A DNA stretch of 64,000 nucleotides from Mycolicibacterium komanii (GCF_001050035.1 NZ_CVTA01000064.1:178879-242878), one strand, 5' to 3'; shown: positions 1 to 11,338, counted from the first letter of the stretch. The notes: generated by a model not told the origin, from the sequence alone. Translations and numbers: made by a program.

Positions 1-67
1 CCGCCACCAGGCGCGCGATCACCGCGAACTCCCCCACTTGCGCCAGGGTCTCGGCGTCGGACGCCAT
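1..67 (-). CDS. thiL: Thiamine-monophosphate kinase, N-terminal fragment
   Basis: Only the first 22 codons lie in the window; the gene runs off the left edge. The translation starts MASDAETLAQVGEFAVIARL, which matches the N-terminus of mycobacterial ThiL (Rv2977c type, with the conserved LGEFAVI-like segment). ThiL phosphorylates thiamine monophosphate to thiamine diphosphate in the cytoplasm. The ATG is preceded by a strong GGAGG ribosome binding site 4 bases upstream. It is divergent from the AsnC-type gene. The identification rests on a short match plus the conserved position next to ddl and gpsA. Confidence 0.75.
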   Translation of the reverse strand, partial: MASDAETLAQVGEFAVIARLVA

Positions 68-181
68 GTCACCTCCTGTCGCGGCCCGGTCCGTTTCGTG
101 CCGGCCTGAACGCAGGGCGCGCCTGCGGTACGTTAAGCGCCTGCGGCGTGGAGTCTATGCAGCGATGTGGAGGGACAGCGG

Positions 182-424
182 GTGGTCGAGGCTTTCATGC
201 TGATTCAGACCGAAGTGGGCCGCGCCGAGGTCGTCGCCAAACAACTCGCTGCGCTCCCCGGGGTGTTGTCCGCCGAATACGTGACGGGGCCGTACGACGT
301 GGTCGTGCGCGTCGGTGCGGACACCCTGACCGATCTGAAAGCCACCGTGGTCCCCAATGTCCAACAGGTCGCCGGTATCACCAGGACGCTGACCTGTCCG
401 ATCGCCGACGGGGCGCATCAATAG
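182..424 (+). CDS. Stand-alone Lrp/AsnC ligand-binding (RAM) domain protein
   Basis: An 80-residue protein consisting only of the C-terminal ligand-binding domain of Lrp/AsnC regulators, with no helix-turn-helix. It reads VEAFMLIQTEVGRAEVVAKQ, then LPGVLSAEYVTGPYDVVVRV, the usual beta-alpha-beta core. Such proteins form ring oligomers that bind amino acids and may modulate full-length Lrp proteins or enzymes. I chose the GTG at 182 because GGAGGG at 169-174 sits 7 bases upstream; an in-frame GTG at 167 would lack a good site. It lies 9 bases before the DUF3515 gene, so the two probably form an operon. Its ligand cannot be told from sequence. Confidence 0.85.
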   Translation: MVEAFMLIQTEVGRAEVVAKQLAALPGVLSAEYVTGPYDVVVRVGADTLTDLKATVVPNVQQVAGITRTLTCPIADGAHQ

Positions 425-433
425 AGTTGGGCC

Positions 434-1000
434 GTGGATTCGGAGACCGGTGACGGACCCCCTCGGGCGCTACTGGTCGCCGCCCTGGTGGTGGCGGTCG
501 CGGGAATCGCGGCGGTTTTGGTGATCGCGGTGATGCGCCAGGAGTCGGCGCCGCAGCAGTCTGTTCCGGTGGCCGCCGTGCCCGCCCCGCAGGCCACCAG
601 TTCGCAGTGCGCCGACCTGCTCGCCGACCTCCCGGACGAGCTGGATGATCAGGCCCGCGCGCCGCTGGCCGATCCGGCGCCCCCCGGCGCGGCGGCGTGG
701 CGCGCCGAGGGCGGAGGCGAGCCGATCGTCCTGCGCTGCGGGGTGGAGCGGCCCGCCGAGTTCGTCGCGGGCGCGCCGGTGCAGGTTGTCGACGACGTGC
801 AGTGGTTCCGGGTGAGCGAGCCAGGCGCCGAGACGACGGACGCGGGCCAGGCGCGCAGCACGTGGTTCGCCGTCGACCGTGGGGTGTACGTCGCGCTGAC
901 GTTGCCCCAGGGTTCCGGTCCGACGCCGATTCAGCTGCTGTCCGCGGCGATCGCCAAGACGCTGCCCGCCAAGCCGGTCACCCCGGGCCCACCGCGTTGA
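434..1000 (+). CDS. DUF3515 family membrane-anchored protein
   Basis: A 188-residue protein of unknown function, equivalent to Rv2980 by position and family. A single hydrophobic segment spans roughly residues 13-34 (LLVAALVVAVAGIAAVLVIA), followed by a proline/alanine-rich linker and an extracytoplasmic domain with two cysteines (SSQCADLL and LRCGVE) that could form a disulfide. The GTG start follows the AsnC-type gene by 9 bases. It converges on ddl, and its stop codon forms the left end of a 12-bp inverted repeat. No catalytic motif was seen. Confidence 0.85.
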   Translation: MDSETGDGPPRALLVAALVVAVAGIAAVLVIAVMRQESAPQQSVPVAAVPAPQATSSQCADLLADLPDELDDQARAPLADPAPPGAAAWRAEGGGEPIVLRCGVERPAEFVAGAPVQVVDDVQWFRVSEPGAETTDAGQARSTWFAVDRGVYVALTLPQGSGPTPIQLLSAAIAKTLPAKPVTPGPPR

Positions 1001-1072
1001 ATCTGCGTCCAGGGCACGGATCACCCGCCGAATCGCGCCGTGGACGCACAGTCGACGAAAGACGCAGATTCA
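998..1072. terminator. Long-loop inverted repeat between converging genes
   Basis: Perfect 12-base arms TGAATCTGCGTC (998-1009) and GACGCAGATTCA (1061-1072) flank a 51-base loop. Each arm begins with the TGA stop codon of one of the two converging genes, DUF3515 and ddl. The left arm continues into CCAGGG, a core shared with elements near 37.25 kb and 50.21 kb. A bidirectional terminator is likely, but there is no T tract. Confidence 0.5.
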
Positions 1073-2194
1073 GCGCAGGCCGGTGCCGCGGTTGAGCGCG
1101 GTCTGCACCATCGTGGCCAACAGGGTCGGATAGTCGACGCCGCTGGCCGCCCACATCCGCGGGAACATCGAGATGGTGGTGAATCCCGGCATGGTGTTGA
1201 TCTCGTTGATGACGGGACCGTCGTCGGTGAGGAAGAAGTCGACGCGGGCCAGGCCCTGACAGTCGATGGCGTTGAACGCCTGGATGGAGAGCCCGCGCAC
1301 CGCGTCGGCGACATCGTCGTCGACCTTGGCGGGCACGTCGAGTTCGGCCGCGTCCTCGAGGTATTTCGTCGCGAAGTCGTAGAAGCCGTCCTCGCGGCCG
1401 CGCACCCCCGCGACGCGGATTTCGCCGAGCGCACTGGCCTCGACCCGTCCGTCGGGAAATTCGAGCACGCCGCATTCCAGTTCGCGCCCCGGGACCGCGG
1501 CCTCGACGATCACCTTCGGATCGTGCCTGCGGGCCTGGTCGATCGCCTGCGGCAGCTGATCCCAGGCCGTCACCCGGCTCACTCCGATCGACGACCCGCC
1601 GCGCGCCGGTTTGACGAAGACCGGAAGGCCCAGCCGCTCGCGCGCCGCGAGGGTCAGCGTGTCCTGGCGGGGCCGCAGCACCTCGTAATCGCCGATCGGC
1701 AGCCCGGAGGCGCCCAACAGCTTCTTGGTGAACTCCTTGTCCATGCCGACGGCGCTGGCGAGCACCCCCGCCCCGACGTAGGGCACCCCGGCGAGCTCGA
1801 GCAGGCCCTGGATCGTGCCGTCCTCGCCGTACGGTCCGTGCAGAACCGGGAAGACGACGTCGACCGCCGCCAGGATCTCCCCCGCCTCCCGGCCGAGCGA
1901 CAGCAGCTGCCCGCCTCGGCCCGGATCGGCGGCCAGCGCCAGTTCGGTGCCCGAAGCGGCGGTCACCTCCGGCAGGCGGCCGTCGGTGATCGCGAGGGTG
2001 TCCGGCTGCGCATCGGTCAACATCCATGCCCCCTGCGGGGTGATGCCGACCGCGACCACTTCGAAGCGCTGCGGATCGAGATTGCGCAGGATGCTGCCTG
2101 CGGAGACGCAGGAGATCGCGTGTTCGGAGCTGCGTCCGCCGTAGACGACGGCAACCCGGACGCGTCCGGTGTCGGGGTCATGGCGGGCAGTCAC
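1070..2194 (-). CDS. ddl: D-alanine--D-alanine ligase
   Basis: A 374-residue ATP-grasp enzyme that joins two D-alanines for peptidoglycan precursor synthesis in the cytoplasm; it is the target of D-cycloserine. The N-terminus has [16 protein letters not shown]; the centre has the ligase signature [16 protein letters not shown]; then [13 protein letters not shown] (ATP-grasp phosphate loop) and the C-terminal [15 protein letters not shown] magnesium-binding motif. Length matches M. tuberculosis DdlA (373). The start is GTG. It is 61 bases downstream of the PLP enzyme gene on the same strand. Confidence 0.97.
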   Translation of the reverse strand: MTARHDPDTGRVRVAVVYGGRSSEHAISCVSAGSILRNLDPQRFEVVAVGITPQGAWMLTDAQPDTLAITDGRLPEVTAASGTELALAADPGRGGQLLSLGREAGEILAAVDVVFPVLHGPYGEDGTIQGLLELAGVPYVGAGVLASAVGMDKEFTKKLLGASGLPIGDYEVLRPRQDTLTLAARERLGLPVFVKPARGGSSIGVSRVTAWDQLPQAIDQARRHDPKVIVEAAVPGRELECGVLEFPDGRVEASALGEIRVAGVRGREDGFYDFATKYLEDAAELDVPAKVDDDVADAVRGLSIQAFNAIDCQGLARVDFFLTDDGPVINEINTMPGFTTISMFPRMWAASGVDYPTLLATMVQTALNRGTGLR

Positions 2195-2255
2195 AACCTG
2201 CAGAGGCTACCGTCACGACCGTCGCCCGGCCCGCCCGCGATGGCCGGCGGCGGTA

Positions 2256-3359
2256 TCAGCCCAGCGCCTGCTCGATATCGGCGATCAGATCGTCGGTGTC
2301 CTCGATGCCGAGCGAGATCCGCGCGAACCCGTCGCTGACGTCGTCGCCCCACCGGGCGCGACGGTCCACCGACGTGTGGATCCCGCCGAAGCTCGTCGAG
2401 GCGATCAGCAGCGCGCTGCGCTCGACCAGGGTGTGCACGGCGGCGGCGTCGGCCAACTCGACGGCGATCAGGCCGCCGAACCTCTTCATCTGCGCGCAAG
2501 CGATCCGGTGCGACGGGTCGTCGGGCAGGCCGGGATACCGCACCGCCCGCACCGCGGGGTGTGCGTGCAGCGCCACGGCGAGCGCCACCGCGTTGTGGCA
2601 CTGCCGCTCGAACCTCAGACCGGCGGTGCCGAGGCTGCGCAACAGCAGCCACGCCTCGAACGCCCCGAGGACGGCACCCGAGCGCAGCCGTTCACGGGCC
2701 ACCGCATCCATCAGGTCGGTGTGTGCGCTGGCGACATAACCGGCGAGGAGGTCGCTGTGGCCCGACAGTGCCTTCGTCGCACTGGCCACCACCACATCCG
2801 CGCCCAGCGAAAGCGGTTGCTGTCCGAACGGTGTCGCGGTCGTGTTGTCGACGACGAGCGTCGCGCCGCGGCTGCGACACTGCATCGCCAGCTGGTGCAG
2901 ATCAACGACATCGAGCCCCGGATTGGCCGGGCTCTCGGCGAGCACCACGTCCGCGTCCGCCGACGCCGGGCACATCTCGCCGGTGGTTGCGGCCACAACC
3001 GTGACACCCTGCGCGACAAGGTATTCCGAGGCATAGTCGCGAACCTGGTAGTACCCGTCGGCCGGTACGACGAGCTTGCTCCCGGGCTTGGTCAGCGCGC
3101 GCAGGACGGAGGTGATCGCGGCCATCCCCGACCCGAAGGCCAACGCGGCCGGCGCACCTTCGAGCTGCGCGAGCGCCGACTCCACGTGCCGCCACGTCGG
3201 ATTCGACCCACGACCGTAGGTGTCCGGTGAGTCGGATTCGTCCGGCGATAGATGGAAGGTGGTCGCCGGAACGGGGGACGGCGCCACCGCTTGACCCGGA
3301 ATCGCTGCCGAAGCAACGGATTTCACGCTTCGGGTGGAATCCCCGTATTGACCGTCCAA
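2256..3359 (-). CDS. Cys/Met metabolism PLP-dependent enzyme (cystathionine gamma-lyase/synthase type)
   Basis: A 367-residue fold-type I PLP enzyme of the trans-sulfuration gamma family. The PLP lysine sits in VVASATKALSGHSDLLAG; the substrate and cofactor region includes YGRGSNPTWRHVESALAQLE and AFGSGMAAI; the C-terminus has RISLGIEDTDDLIADIEQAL. Members cleave or form cystathionine, or act on methionine; the exact reaction cannot be assigned. The start is an unusual TTG, supported by GGAG 8 bases upstream and only 3 bases beyond the gpsA stop, which suggests coupling to gpsA. H37Rv lacks a gene here between ddlA and gpdA2 (from memory), so this is an accessory gene in a conserved block. 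Confidence 0.88.
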   Translation of the reverse strand: MDGQYGDSTRSVKSVASAAIPGQAVAPSPVPATTFHLSPDESDSPDTYGRGSNPTWRHVESALAQLEGAPAALAFGSGMAAITSVLRALTKPGSKLVVPADGYYQVRDYASEYLVAQGVTVVAATTGEMCPASADADVVLAESPANPGLDVVDLHQLAMQCRSRGATLVVDNTTATPFGQQPLSLGADVVVASATKALSGHSDLLAGYVASAHTDLMDAVARERLRSGAVLGAFEAWLLLRSLGTAGLRFERQCHNAVALAVALHAHPAVRAVRYPGLPDDPSHRIACAQMKRFGGLIAVELADAAAVHTLVERSALLIASTSFGGIHTSVDRRARWGDDVSDGFARISLGIEDTDDLIADIEQALG

Positions 3360-3362
3360 CGG

Positions 3363-5050
<1,688 letters not shown>

Positions 5051-5103
5051 ACAGTTCGTAGCGCGCTGGCACGAAGACCGTTGGATGGGGGATCATCTGA
5101 GGC

Positions 5104-7293
5104 ATGACCAAAGCCGGGATCGAGGTTCGTGACAACGACAGCGAACCGACCGCCGCGAGCGTCCGACCGATGCCGTCGGACTCGGGCGACTCGGCGCCAG
5201 AGGCGCCTCCGGCGGCCACCGCGCCCGCTGTCGAGAACGCGCTGCCCGAAGATCGTTACCTGAACCGTGAACTGAGCTGGCTCGATTTCAACGCCCGGGT
5301 GCTGGCACTGGCCGCCGATCCGTCGGCACCGCTGCTCGAACGCGCGAAGTTCCTCGCGATCTTCGCCTCGAATCTCGACGAGTTCTACATGGTCCGCGTC
5401 GCCGGGCTGAAGCGGCGCGACGAGATGGGGCTCTCGGTGCGCTCCGCCGACAACCTGTCCCCGCGCGAACAGTTGCGTCGCATCAACGAGCGAACGCAAC
5501 ACCTCGCGAACCGTCACGCGCACGTGTTCCTCGATTCGGTGCGGCCCGCGCTCGCCGACGAGGGCATCGTGATCGTCACCTGGGCCGAACTGGACGAAGC
5601 CGAACGCGCCCGGCTCTCCACCTATTTCCACGAGCAGGTGTTCCCGGTCCTGACGCCGCTGGCGGTCGACCCGGCCCACCCGTTCCCGTTCGTGAGCGGG
5701 CTGAGCCTGAACCTGGCGATCACCGTCAAACATCCCGATGACGGCGGACAGCACTTCGCCCGAGTCAAGGTGCCCGACAACGTCGAACGCTTCGTCGAAC
5801 TTGCCGTGCGCGAAGGTGATGCGAAGATCGTGCGCTTCCTCCCGATGGAGGAACTGATCGCGGCGTTCCTGCATGTGCTGTTCCCGGGGCTGGAGATCGT
5901 CGAGCATCATGCGTTCCGCATCACGCGCAACGCCGATTTCGAGGTCGAAGAGGACCGCGACGAAGACCTGCTGCAGGCGCTCGAGCGAGAACTGGCGAGG
6001 CGTCGTTTCGGTTCACCGGTGCGGTTGGAAGTCTCCGACGACATGACCGAGAGCATGCTCGAGTTGCTGCTGCGCGAGCTCGACGTCGCACCGGGTGACG
6101 TGATCGAGGTGCCCGGTCTGCTCGATCTGTCCTCGCTCTGGCAGATCTACGATCTCGATCGCCCCGTGCTCAAGGACCGGCCGTTCGTGCCTGCGACGCC
6201 GCCGGCGTTCGGCGAGCGTGAGACACCGAAGAGCATCTTCTCGACGCTGCGCGACGGCGACGTGCTGGTGCACCACCCGTACGACTCCTTCTCCACCACC
6301 GTGCAGCGGTTCATCGAACAGGCCGCGGCGGACCCGAACGTGCTGGCGATCAAGCAGACGCTGTACCGCACGTCGGGTGACTCCCCAATCGTCAACGCGC
6401 TCATCGACGCTGCGGCGGCGGGTAAGCAGGTCGTCGCGCTGGTCGAGATCAAGGCGCGGTTCGACGAACAGGCCAACATCCAATGGGCGCGCGCGCTGGA
6501 GCGTGCGGGTGTGCACGTGGTGTACGGGCTCATCGGGCTCAAGACACATTGCAAGACGTGTCTGGTGGTGCGCCGAGAGGGCTCCCTGATCCGGCGTTAC
6601 TGCCACATCGGCACCGGGAATTACAACCCGAAAACCGCGCGCTTGTACGAAGACATCGGGTTGTTGACGGCCGCGCCCGACATCGGCGCGGACCTCACCG
6701 ACCTGTTCAACTCGTTGACGGGTTACTCGCGCAAGGACTCGTACCGCAACCTCCTGGTGGCGCCCCAGGGTGTCCGGAGGGGCATCATCGACCGCATCGA
6801 GCGCGAGATCGCCGCCACCCGCGACGGCGCCGACGGGCGGATCAGGCTGAAAGCCAATGCCTTGGTGGACGAGCAGGTCATCGACGCGCTGTACCGCGCA
6901 TCGCAGGCCGGTGTGCGGGTTGAGGTGGTGGTCCGAGGCATCTGCGCGCTACGCCCCCACGCCCCTGGATATTCCGACAATATCGTTGTCCGCTCGATTC
7001 TCGGCCGGTTCCTCGAACACTCACGGATCATCCATTTCCGCGGCATCGACGAATTCTGGATCGGCAGCGCCGACATGATGCACCGCAATCTCGATCGGCG
7101 CGTTGAGGTGATGGCCGAAGTCAAGGATCCGCGACTGAAGGCAGAACTCCACGAGATCTTCGAGTCGGCGATGGACCCCGCGACCCGGTGTTGGGAGTTG
7201 GGCATCGACGGTAAGTGGACGGCCTCGCCGCAGGAGGGTCAGACGGTTCGCGATCATCAGGTCTCGTTGATGGAACGCCACCGGCAGCCATGA
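5104..7293 (+). CDS. ppk1: Polyphosphate kinase 1
   Basis: A 729-residue enzyme that reversibly polymerises ATP gamma-phosphate into inorganic polyphosphate (Rv2984 type). The N-terminal domain begins [17 protein letters not shown] with [11 protein letters not shown]. The catalytic core includes [18 protein letters not shown], then [15 protein letters not shown], then [20 protein letters not shown] with the autophosphorylated histidine, and [20 protein letters not shown] with the second conserved histidine. Length fits actinobacterial Ppk1. An acidic, disordered N-terminal stretch of about 50 residues precedes the core. mutT1 follows 68 bases downstream, the order found across mycobacteria. 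Confidence 0.97.
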   Translation: MTKAGIEVRDNDSEPTAASVRPMPSDSGDSAPEAPPAATAPAVENALPEDRYLNRELSWLDFNARVLALAADPSAPLLERAKFLAIFASNLDEFYMVRVAGLKRRDEMGLSVRSADNLSPREQLRRINERTQHLANRHAHVFLDSVRPALADEGIVIVTWAELDEAERARLSTYFHEQVFPVLTPLAVDPAHPFPFVSGLSLNLAITVKHPDDGGQHFARVKVPDNVERFVELAVREGDAKIVRFLPMEELIAAFLHVLFPGLEIVEHHAFRITRNADFEVEEDRDEDLLQALERELARRRFGSPVRLEVSDDMTESMLELLLRELDVAPGDVIEVPGLLDLSSLWQIYDLDRPVLKDRPFVPATPPAFGERETPKSIFSTLRDGDVLVHHPYDSFSTTVQRFIEQAAADPNVLAIKQTLYRTSGDSPIVNALIDAAAAGKQVVALVEIKARFDEQANIQWARALERAGVHVVYGLIGLKTHCKTCLVVRREGSLIRRYCHIGTGNYNPKTARLYEDIGLLTAAPDIGADLTDLFNSLTGYSRKDSYRNLLVAPQGVRRGIIDRIEREIAATRDGADGRIRLKANALVDEQVIDALYRASQAGVRVEVVVRGICALRPHAPGYSDNIVVRSILGRFLEHSRIIHFRGIDEFWIGSADMMHRNLDRRVEVMAEVKDPRLKAELHEIFESAMDPATRCWELGIDGKWTASPQEGQTVRDHQVSLMERHRQP

Positions 7294-7361
7294 CGGGTCT
7301 CCTCAGCGACGGAATTGCCGAGCAGGGCCGCGGGTGCCCGGAATGATCTGCAGGAGTTGAG

Positions 7362-8285
7362 TTGCCGAAGCGGACATCCGAGACCGGCTCCGATGCGAAG
7401 ACGATCCTGGCCGCGGGCGCGGTGCTGTGGCGTCCGAACGGTCAGCCCGATGCGCCCGAAGTCGCACTGATCCACCGGCCTCGTTACGACGACTGGTCGC
7501 TGCCGAAGGGGAAGGTGGACCCCGGCGAGACCGAACCCGTCGCGGCCGTGCGTGAGGTCTGCGAAGAAACCGGGTACGCCGCGCATCTCGGTCGGCGGCT
7601 CGCATCGGTGAGCTATCCGGTCGACCAGGGCAAGAAGAAGGTGCGCTACTGGGCGGCCCGCCAGATCCGCGGCGAGTTCCGCCCGAACGACGAGGTCGAC
7701 GAACTCAAGTGGTTACCCGTCCCGGCGGCCATCAAACAGCTGGATTATCCCCAGGATCGAAAGGTCCTGCGCCGCTTTGCGAAGAATCCGGCCGACACCA
7801 AGACGGTGCTGATCGTCCGGCACGCCACTGCGGGCAGCAAGTCGCGGTTCAAGGGTGACGACCGCGAACGGCCGCTGGACAAGAACGGCCGCGCGCAAGC
7901 GCAGTCTCTGGTTGGCGTGTTGCTCGCCTTCGGCGCCGACCATCTGTTCGCCGCCGACAGGGTGCGCTGCGTCTCGACGCTGGCACCACTGGCCGACGAG
8001 CTCGGCACCACCATTCTTCGCGACGAGTTGTTGACCGAAGAGTCCTACGCCGACAACCGCAAAGCGGCCCGGCAACGCTTCCTCGAGATCGCCGACACCC
8101 CAGGCACACCGGTGATCTGCACCCAGGGCAAAGTGATTCCCGACCTGATCCAGTGGTGGTGTGAGCGCGACGGCGTGCGGCCCGACAAGTCGCGCAACCG
8201 CAAGGGGAGCACCTGGGTGCTGTCGATGGCCGACGGTCGGTTGATCGCGGCCGACCACATGGGCAGCCCCCTCGCGGTCAAATGA
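7362..8285 (+). CDS. mutT1: Two-domain Nudix/histidine-phosphatase hydrolase MutT1
   Basis: A 307-residue sanitising hydrolase. Residues about 1-140 form a Nudix domain with the full Nudix box, [20 protein letters not shown] followed by TGY. Residues about 145-307 form a histidine phosphatase (phosphoglycerate mutase-like) domain with [14 protein letters not shown], the RH motif, and [14 protein letters not shown]. In mycobacteria this architecture hydrolyses 8-oxo-dGTP and 8-oxo-GTP, and also diadenosine polyphosphates. The start is TTG with AGGAG 5 bases upstream. A palindrome and a strong hairpin follow the stop. Confidence 0.95.
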   Translation: MPKRTSETGSDAKTILAAGAVLWRPNGQPDAPEVALIHRPRYDDWSLPKGKVDPGETEPVAAVREVCEETGYAAHLGRRLASVSYPVDQGKKKVRYWAARQIRGEFRPNDEVDELKWLPVPAAIKQLDYPQDRKVLRRFAKNPADTKTVLIVRHATAGSKSRFKGDDRERPLDKNGRAQAQSLVGVLLAFGADHLFAADRVRCVSTLAPLADELGTTILRDELLTEESYADNRKAARQRFLEIADTPGTPVICTQGKVIPDLIQWWCERDGVRPDKSRNRKGSTWVLSMADGRLIAADHMGSPLAVK

Positions 8286-8309
8286 CGCCCGCCTGATGAA
8301 TGCAAAATT

Positions 8310-8327
8310 CGGGCCGGTACCGGCCCG
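8310..8327. repeat. 18-base perfect palindrome downstream of mutT1
   Basis: CGGGCCGGTACCGGCCCG is fully self-complementary with no loop. It lies 25 bases past the mutT1 stop and before the hupB terminator. It may help end mutT1 transcription or be a protein site; there is no T tract next to it. Confidence 0.35.
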
Positions 8328-8371
8328 GAAAGATTGAGCTGTAGATGTTTTGGGCGGCCGAAAACACGAAA

Positions 8372-8400
8372 ACGCCGTGGGTCGCGAGGACCCACGGCGT
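8372..8400 (-). terminator. Intrinsic terminator of hupB (probably bidirectional)
   Basis: Perfect 12-base arms ACGCCGTGGGTC and GACCCACGGCGT enclose a 5-base loop. Read on the minus strand, the hairpin is followed by TTTTCGTGTTTTC, a classic intrinsic terminator 13 bases beyond the hupB stop. The hairpin would also be transcribed from mutT1. Confidence 0.85.
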
Positions 8401-8412
8401 CTCCGGTTGAAA

Positions 8413-9036
8413 TTACTTGCGGCCGCGCTTGGCCGGCGCCTTGCGGGCCGGAGCCTTCTTCGCGGTCTTCTTGGCCGCCGTCCGCTTGGTCGCGGCCTTC
8501 TTGGCCGGGGCCTTCTTCGCGGCGGACTTCTTGGCCGGCGACTTCTTGGCGGCGGTCTTCTTGGCCGCCGTCCGCTTCGTCGCGGCCTTCTTGGCCGGGG
8601 CCTTCTTGGCGGCGGTCTTCTTGGCCGCCGTCCGCTTGGTTGCGGCCTTCTTCGCAGGCGCCTTCTTCGCGGCCTTCTTCGCGGTCTTCTTGGCAGCCTT
8701 GCGGGCACCTCCCGCCGTTGCGCCTCTCTTCACTGCTGGTCCTTCCGCCGGGAGGCGCTGTGCGCCAGAGACAACCGCTTTGAACTGAGCGCCGGGCCGG
8801 AAGGCCGGCACGGACGTGGGCTTGACTTTCACGGTCTCGCCGGTGCGCGGGTTACGCGCGACGCGGGCGGCGCGGCGACGCTGTTCGAAAACGCCGAAGC
8901 CGGTAATGGTCACGCTGTCACCCTTGTGAACCGCACGCACGATGGTGTCAACGACGTTCTCCACCGCGTCGGTCGCCGTCCGGCGATCGGTATTGAGCTT
9001 CGTCGTAAGTACGTCGATGAGCTCTGCTTTGTTCAT
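8413..9036 (-). CDS. hupB: DNA-binding protein HU with lysine/alanine-rich tail
   Basis: A 207-residue nucleoid protein (Rv2986c type). Residues 1-90 are a canonical HU fold: [40 protein letters not shown] and [20 protein letters not shown]. Residues about 105-207 are a histone H1-like basic tail of repeated [15 protein letters not shown] and KTAKKAP units. The tail, typical of mycobacteria, adds non-specific DNA and RNA binding and is a target of acetylation and methylation. The ATG has GGAGG 6 bases upstream. It is monocistronic, with its own terminator. Confidence 0.97.
   Translation of the reverse strand: MNKAELIDVLTTKLNTDRRTATDAVENVVDTIVRAVHKGDSVTITGFGVFEQRRRAARVARNPRTGETVKVKPTSVPAFRPGAQFKAVVSGAQRLPAEGPAVKRGATAGGARKAAKKTAKKAAKKAPAKKAATKRTAAKKTAAKKAPAKKAATKRTAAKKTAAKKSPAKKSAAKKAPAKKAATKRTAAKKTAKKAPARKAPAKRGRK
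8450..8700 (-). repeat. In-gene direct repeats encoding the HupB basic tail
   Basis: The segment TCCGCTT(G/C)GT recurs at 8481, 8571 and 8631, spaced 90 and 60 bases apart (multiples of 30), embedded in near-identical blocks rich in CTTCTTGGCC. They encode [14 protein letters not shown] units. The period keeps the reading frame, so gain or loss of units would change tail length without breaking the gene. Confidence 0.75.
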
Positions 9037-9176
9037 GCATAACCTCCGAGAAACCAGTGGCCCTCTTTGGACCGACTAGAGGACACGGTAAACCCATTCC
9101 CCATTGATTTCCAAGAGCCACGCGCAGTTTCAGGCGAAGCCAGCGAACTTTCTTGCCCCCCTTGACCTCCAGAGGG

Positions 9177-9196
9177 GACCCCCGAGAACCGGGGTC
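9177..9196 (-). terminator. Weak hairpin downstream of leuD
   Basis: Six-base arms GACCCC and GGGGTC enclose an 8-base loop about 30 bases beyond the leuD stop. It is a candidate end of the leuCD transcript. The stem is short and lacks a T tract, so confidence is low. Confidence 0.35.
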
Positions 9197-9227
9197 AGAG
9201 GCGGTGATTTCGGCTCACCGGCGGCCT

Positions 9228-9824
9228 TTATCCGGTCGGCAGAGTCCGGGGTTTCCAGTCCGGCCTATGCGCTTCATAAGCGTCGATATCGTCGCGTTTG
9301 CGCAGCGTAAGGCCTATATCGTCGAGCCCCTCCAGTAACCTCCAAGCCGTATAGTCGTCAATTCTGAACGGCACCATGACCGTTCCGGCGACTATGGTCC
9401 GATCTTGAAGATTCACAGTGATTTCCAGGCCTGGCTGCTCCTCGATGAGCTTCCATAAAATTTCCACATCATCTTGCGGAATTTCGGCCGCGAGAAGCCC
9501 GGCCTTGCCCGCATTGCCCCGAAAGATGTCGGCGAAGCGGGACGATATGACGACCCGAAAGCCGTAATCCATAAGTGCCCACACGGCGTGTTCGCGTGAG
9601 GAACCGGTGCCGAAATCGGGACCGGCGACCAATACCGAACCCTTGTCGAAGGGCGGCAGGTTCAAGACGAACGACGGGTCGTTGCGCCAGGCGGCGAACA
9701 AGCCGTCTTCGAAACCCGTTCGTGTAACTCGCTTCAGGTAGACGGCCGGGATGATCTGGTCGGTGTCGACATTGGACCGGCGCAGGGGAACGCCGATGCC
9801 GGTATGGGTGTGGAAAGCCTGCAT
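9228..9824 (-). CDS. leuD: 3-isopropylmalate dehydratase small subunit
   Basis: A 198-residue swivelling-domain subunit that pairs with LeuC to isomerise 2-isopropylmalate to 3-isopropylmalate in leucine synthesis. Diagnostic segments are [34 protein letters not shown] and [16 protein letters not shown] start at the ATG at 9824 ([14 protein letters not shown]), with AGGAG about 8 bases upstream, 14 bases after leuC; the open frame extends further but overlaps leuC. It is co-transcribed with leuC. Confidence 0.96.
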   Translation of the reverse strand: MQAFHTHTGIGVPLRRSNVDTDQIIPAVYLKRVTRTGFEDGLFAAWRNDPSFVLNLPPFDKGSVLVAGPDFGTGSSREHAVWALMDYGFRVVISSRFADIFRGNAGKAGLLAAEIPQDDVEILWKLIEEQPGLEITVNLQDRTIVAGTVMVPFRIDDYTAWRLLEGLDDIGLTLRKRDDIDAYEAHRPDWKPRTLPTG

Positions 9825-9838
9825 GGCTTCAGCTCCTA

Positions 9839-11299
9839 TCAGTCGCTCAGGTCTGCGGGTGAGGACAGCGTGCCGCGCACCGCGGTGGCCGCCGCGACGG
9901 CGGGCGACACCAGATGAGTACGGCCACCCTTGCCTTGCCTGCCCTCGAAATTCCGGTTGGAGGTCGACGCGCACCGCTGGCCCGGCGACAGCTGATCGGG
10001 GTTCATGCCGAGGCACATCGAGCAACCCGCCTGGCGCCACTCCGCACCGGCCGCGGTGAAGATCTCGCCGAGGCCTTCCGTTTCGGCCTGCAGCCGTACG
10101 CGCATCGACCCCGGCACCACAAGCATGCGCACCCCATCGGCGACCTTGCGGCCCCGCAGCACATCGGCGACCACCCGCAGATCCTCGATGCGGCCGTTCG
10201 TGCACGAGCCCACGAAAACCGTATCGACCGCGATGTCCCGCATGGCCGTACCGGGCCGAAGGTCCATGTAGGCCAAGGCCTTTTCGGCCGCCTGGCGCTC
10301 GCCCTCGTCGAACATCAGTTCCGGATCGGGAACCGAGTCGGAAAGCGGTACCCCTTGACCGGGGTTGGTCCCCCAGGTGACGAAGGGGCTCAGCGTCGAC
10401 GCGTCGATGTAGACCTCGGTGTCGAATTCGGCACCCTCGTCGGTGCGAAGGCGGCGCCACGCGGCGACCGCCTCATCCCACTGCGCGCCTTGCGGAGCGT
10501 GCGGACGCCCACGCAGGAATTCGAACGTGGTGTCGTCGGGGGCCACCATGCCGGCGCGCGCGCCGGCCTCAATGCTCATGTTGCAGATCGTCATCCGGCC
10601 CTCCATCGACAGCGATTCGATCGCGCTGCCACGGTATTCGATGACGTGTCCTTGTCCCCCGCCGGTGCCGATCTTCGCGATCACCGCAAGGATGATGTCT
10701 TTCGAGCTGACCCCGTCGGGCAGTTCGCCGTCGACGTTGACCGCCATCGTCTTGAACGGTCGCAACGGAAGGGTCTGCGTGGCGAGGACGTGTTCGACCT
10801 CCGACGTGCCGATGCCCATCGCCAGCGCACCGAACGCACCATGCGTTGAGGTATGGCTGTCGCCACACACGACGGTCATACCGGGCTGGGTCAGTCCGAG
10901 CTGCGGTCCGATGATGTGCACGATGCCCTGCTCGGCGTCGCCCATCGGGTGGAGCCGGATACCGAACTCTTCGCAGTTGCGCCGAAGGGTCTCCACTTGC
11001 GTGCGCGACACGGGGTCCGCGATCGGCTTGTCGATGTCGATCGTCGGCACGTTGTGGTCCTCGGTGGCGATCGTCAGATCCGGCCGGCGCACCGGACGCC
11101 CGGCCAACCGCAGACCGTCGAACGCCTGAGGGCTGGTCACCTCGTGCACGAGGTGCAAGTCGATGTAGATCAGATCGGGTTCGCGCGCCGCGCCCTCGCC
11201 GCCGCCTTCGACGACGACGTGGTCGGCCCACACCTTCTCGGCCATCGTGCGCGGCTTGTCGATGCGCTCGCGAGCGGCACCGGAAACATCGGTCGACAT
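9839..11299 (-). CDS. leuC: 3-isopropylmalate dehydratase large subunit
   Basis: A 486-residue aconitase-family subunit holding the [4Fe-4S] cluster. The cluster cysteines are in [15 protein letters not shown] and [33 protein letters not shown] is the family signature. The ATG lies only 38 bases from the divergent IclR-type gene. The upstream strand reads GATAGTCAAGATG, so a -10-like GATAGT almost touches the start and the mRNA could be leaderless. Regulation by the adjacent IclR protein is likely by analogy with corynebacterial LtbR. Confidence 0.96.
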   Translation of the reverse strand: MSTDVSGAARERIDKPRTMAEKVWADHVVVEGGGEGAAREPDLIYIDLHLVHEVTSPQAFDGLRLAGRPVRRPDLTIATEDHNVPTIDIDKPIADPVSRTQVETLRRNCEEFGIRLHPMGDAEQGIVHIIGPQLGLTQPGMTVVCGDSHTSTHGAFGALAMGIGTSEVEHVLATQTLPLRPFKTMAVNVDGELPDGVSSKDIILAVIAKIGTGGGQGHVIEYRGSAIESLSMEGRMTICNMSIEAGARAGMVAPDDTTFEFLRGRPHAPQGAQWDEAVAAWRRLRTDEGAEFDTEVYIDASTLSPFVTWGTNPGQGVPLSDSVPDPELMFDEGERQAAEKALAYMDLRPGTAMRDIAVDTVFVGSCTNGRIEDLRVVADVLRGRKVADGVRMLVVPGSMRVRLQAETEGLGEIFTAAGAEWRQAGCSMCLGMNPDQLSPGQRCASTSNRNFEGRQGKGGRTHLVSPAVAAATAVRGTLSSPADLSD

Positions 11300-11300
11300 C

Positions 11301-11338
11301 TTGACTATCTCACAATCTGGGACGTTAGTATCTCTCTA
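11301..11338 (+). promoter_or_regulatory. Divergent leuC / IclR regulator promoter region
   Basis: A 38-base AT-richer spacer. On the plus strand TTGACT (11301-11306) and TAGTAT (11326-11331) are spaced 19 bases apart and end 6 bases before the regulator ATG, consistent with a leaderless transcript. TCTCA (11309-11313) and TGAGA (11339-11343) form a weak dyad. I infer an autoregulated divergent promoter; the operator is not certain. Confidence 0.45.

Noticed and set aside
978..2027. Long open frame on the minus strand overlapping ddl
   Set aside because: Arg/Gly/Ala-rich translation with no domain, in another frame of ddl, which has intact family motifs.
8450..8700. Regular repeats that could suggest a CRISPR array
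   Set aside because: They lie in frame inside hupB, vary in spacing, have no unique spacers and no cas genes nearby.
8417..8788. Plus-strand frame opposite hupB, rich in Ala/Phe/Leu and resembling a membrane protein
   Set aside because: It is the complement of the lysine/alanine repeats of HupB (AAGAAG read as CTTCTT); no ribosome site, and codon pattern follows hupB.
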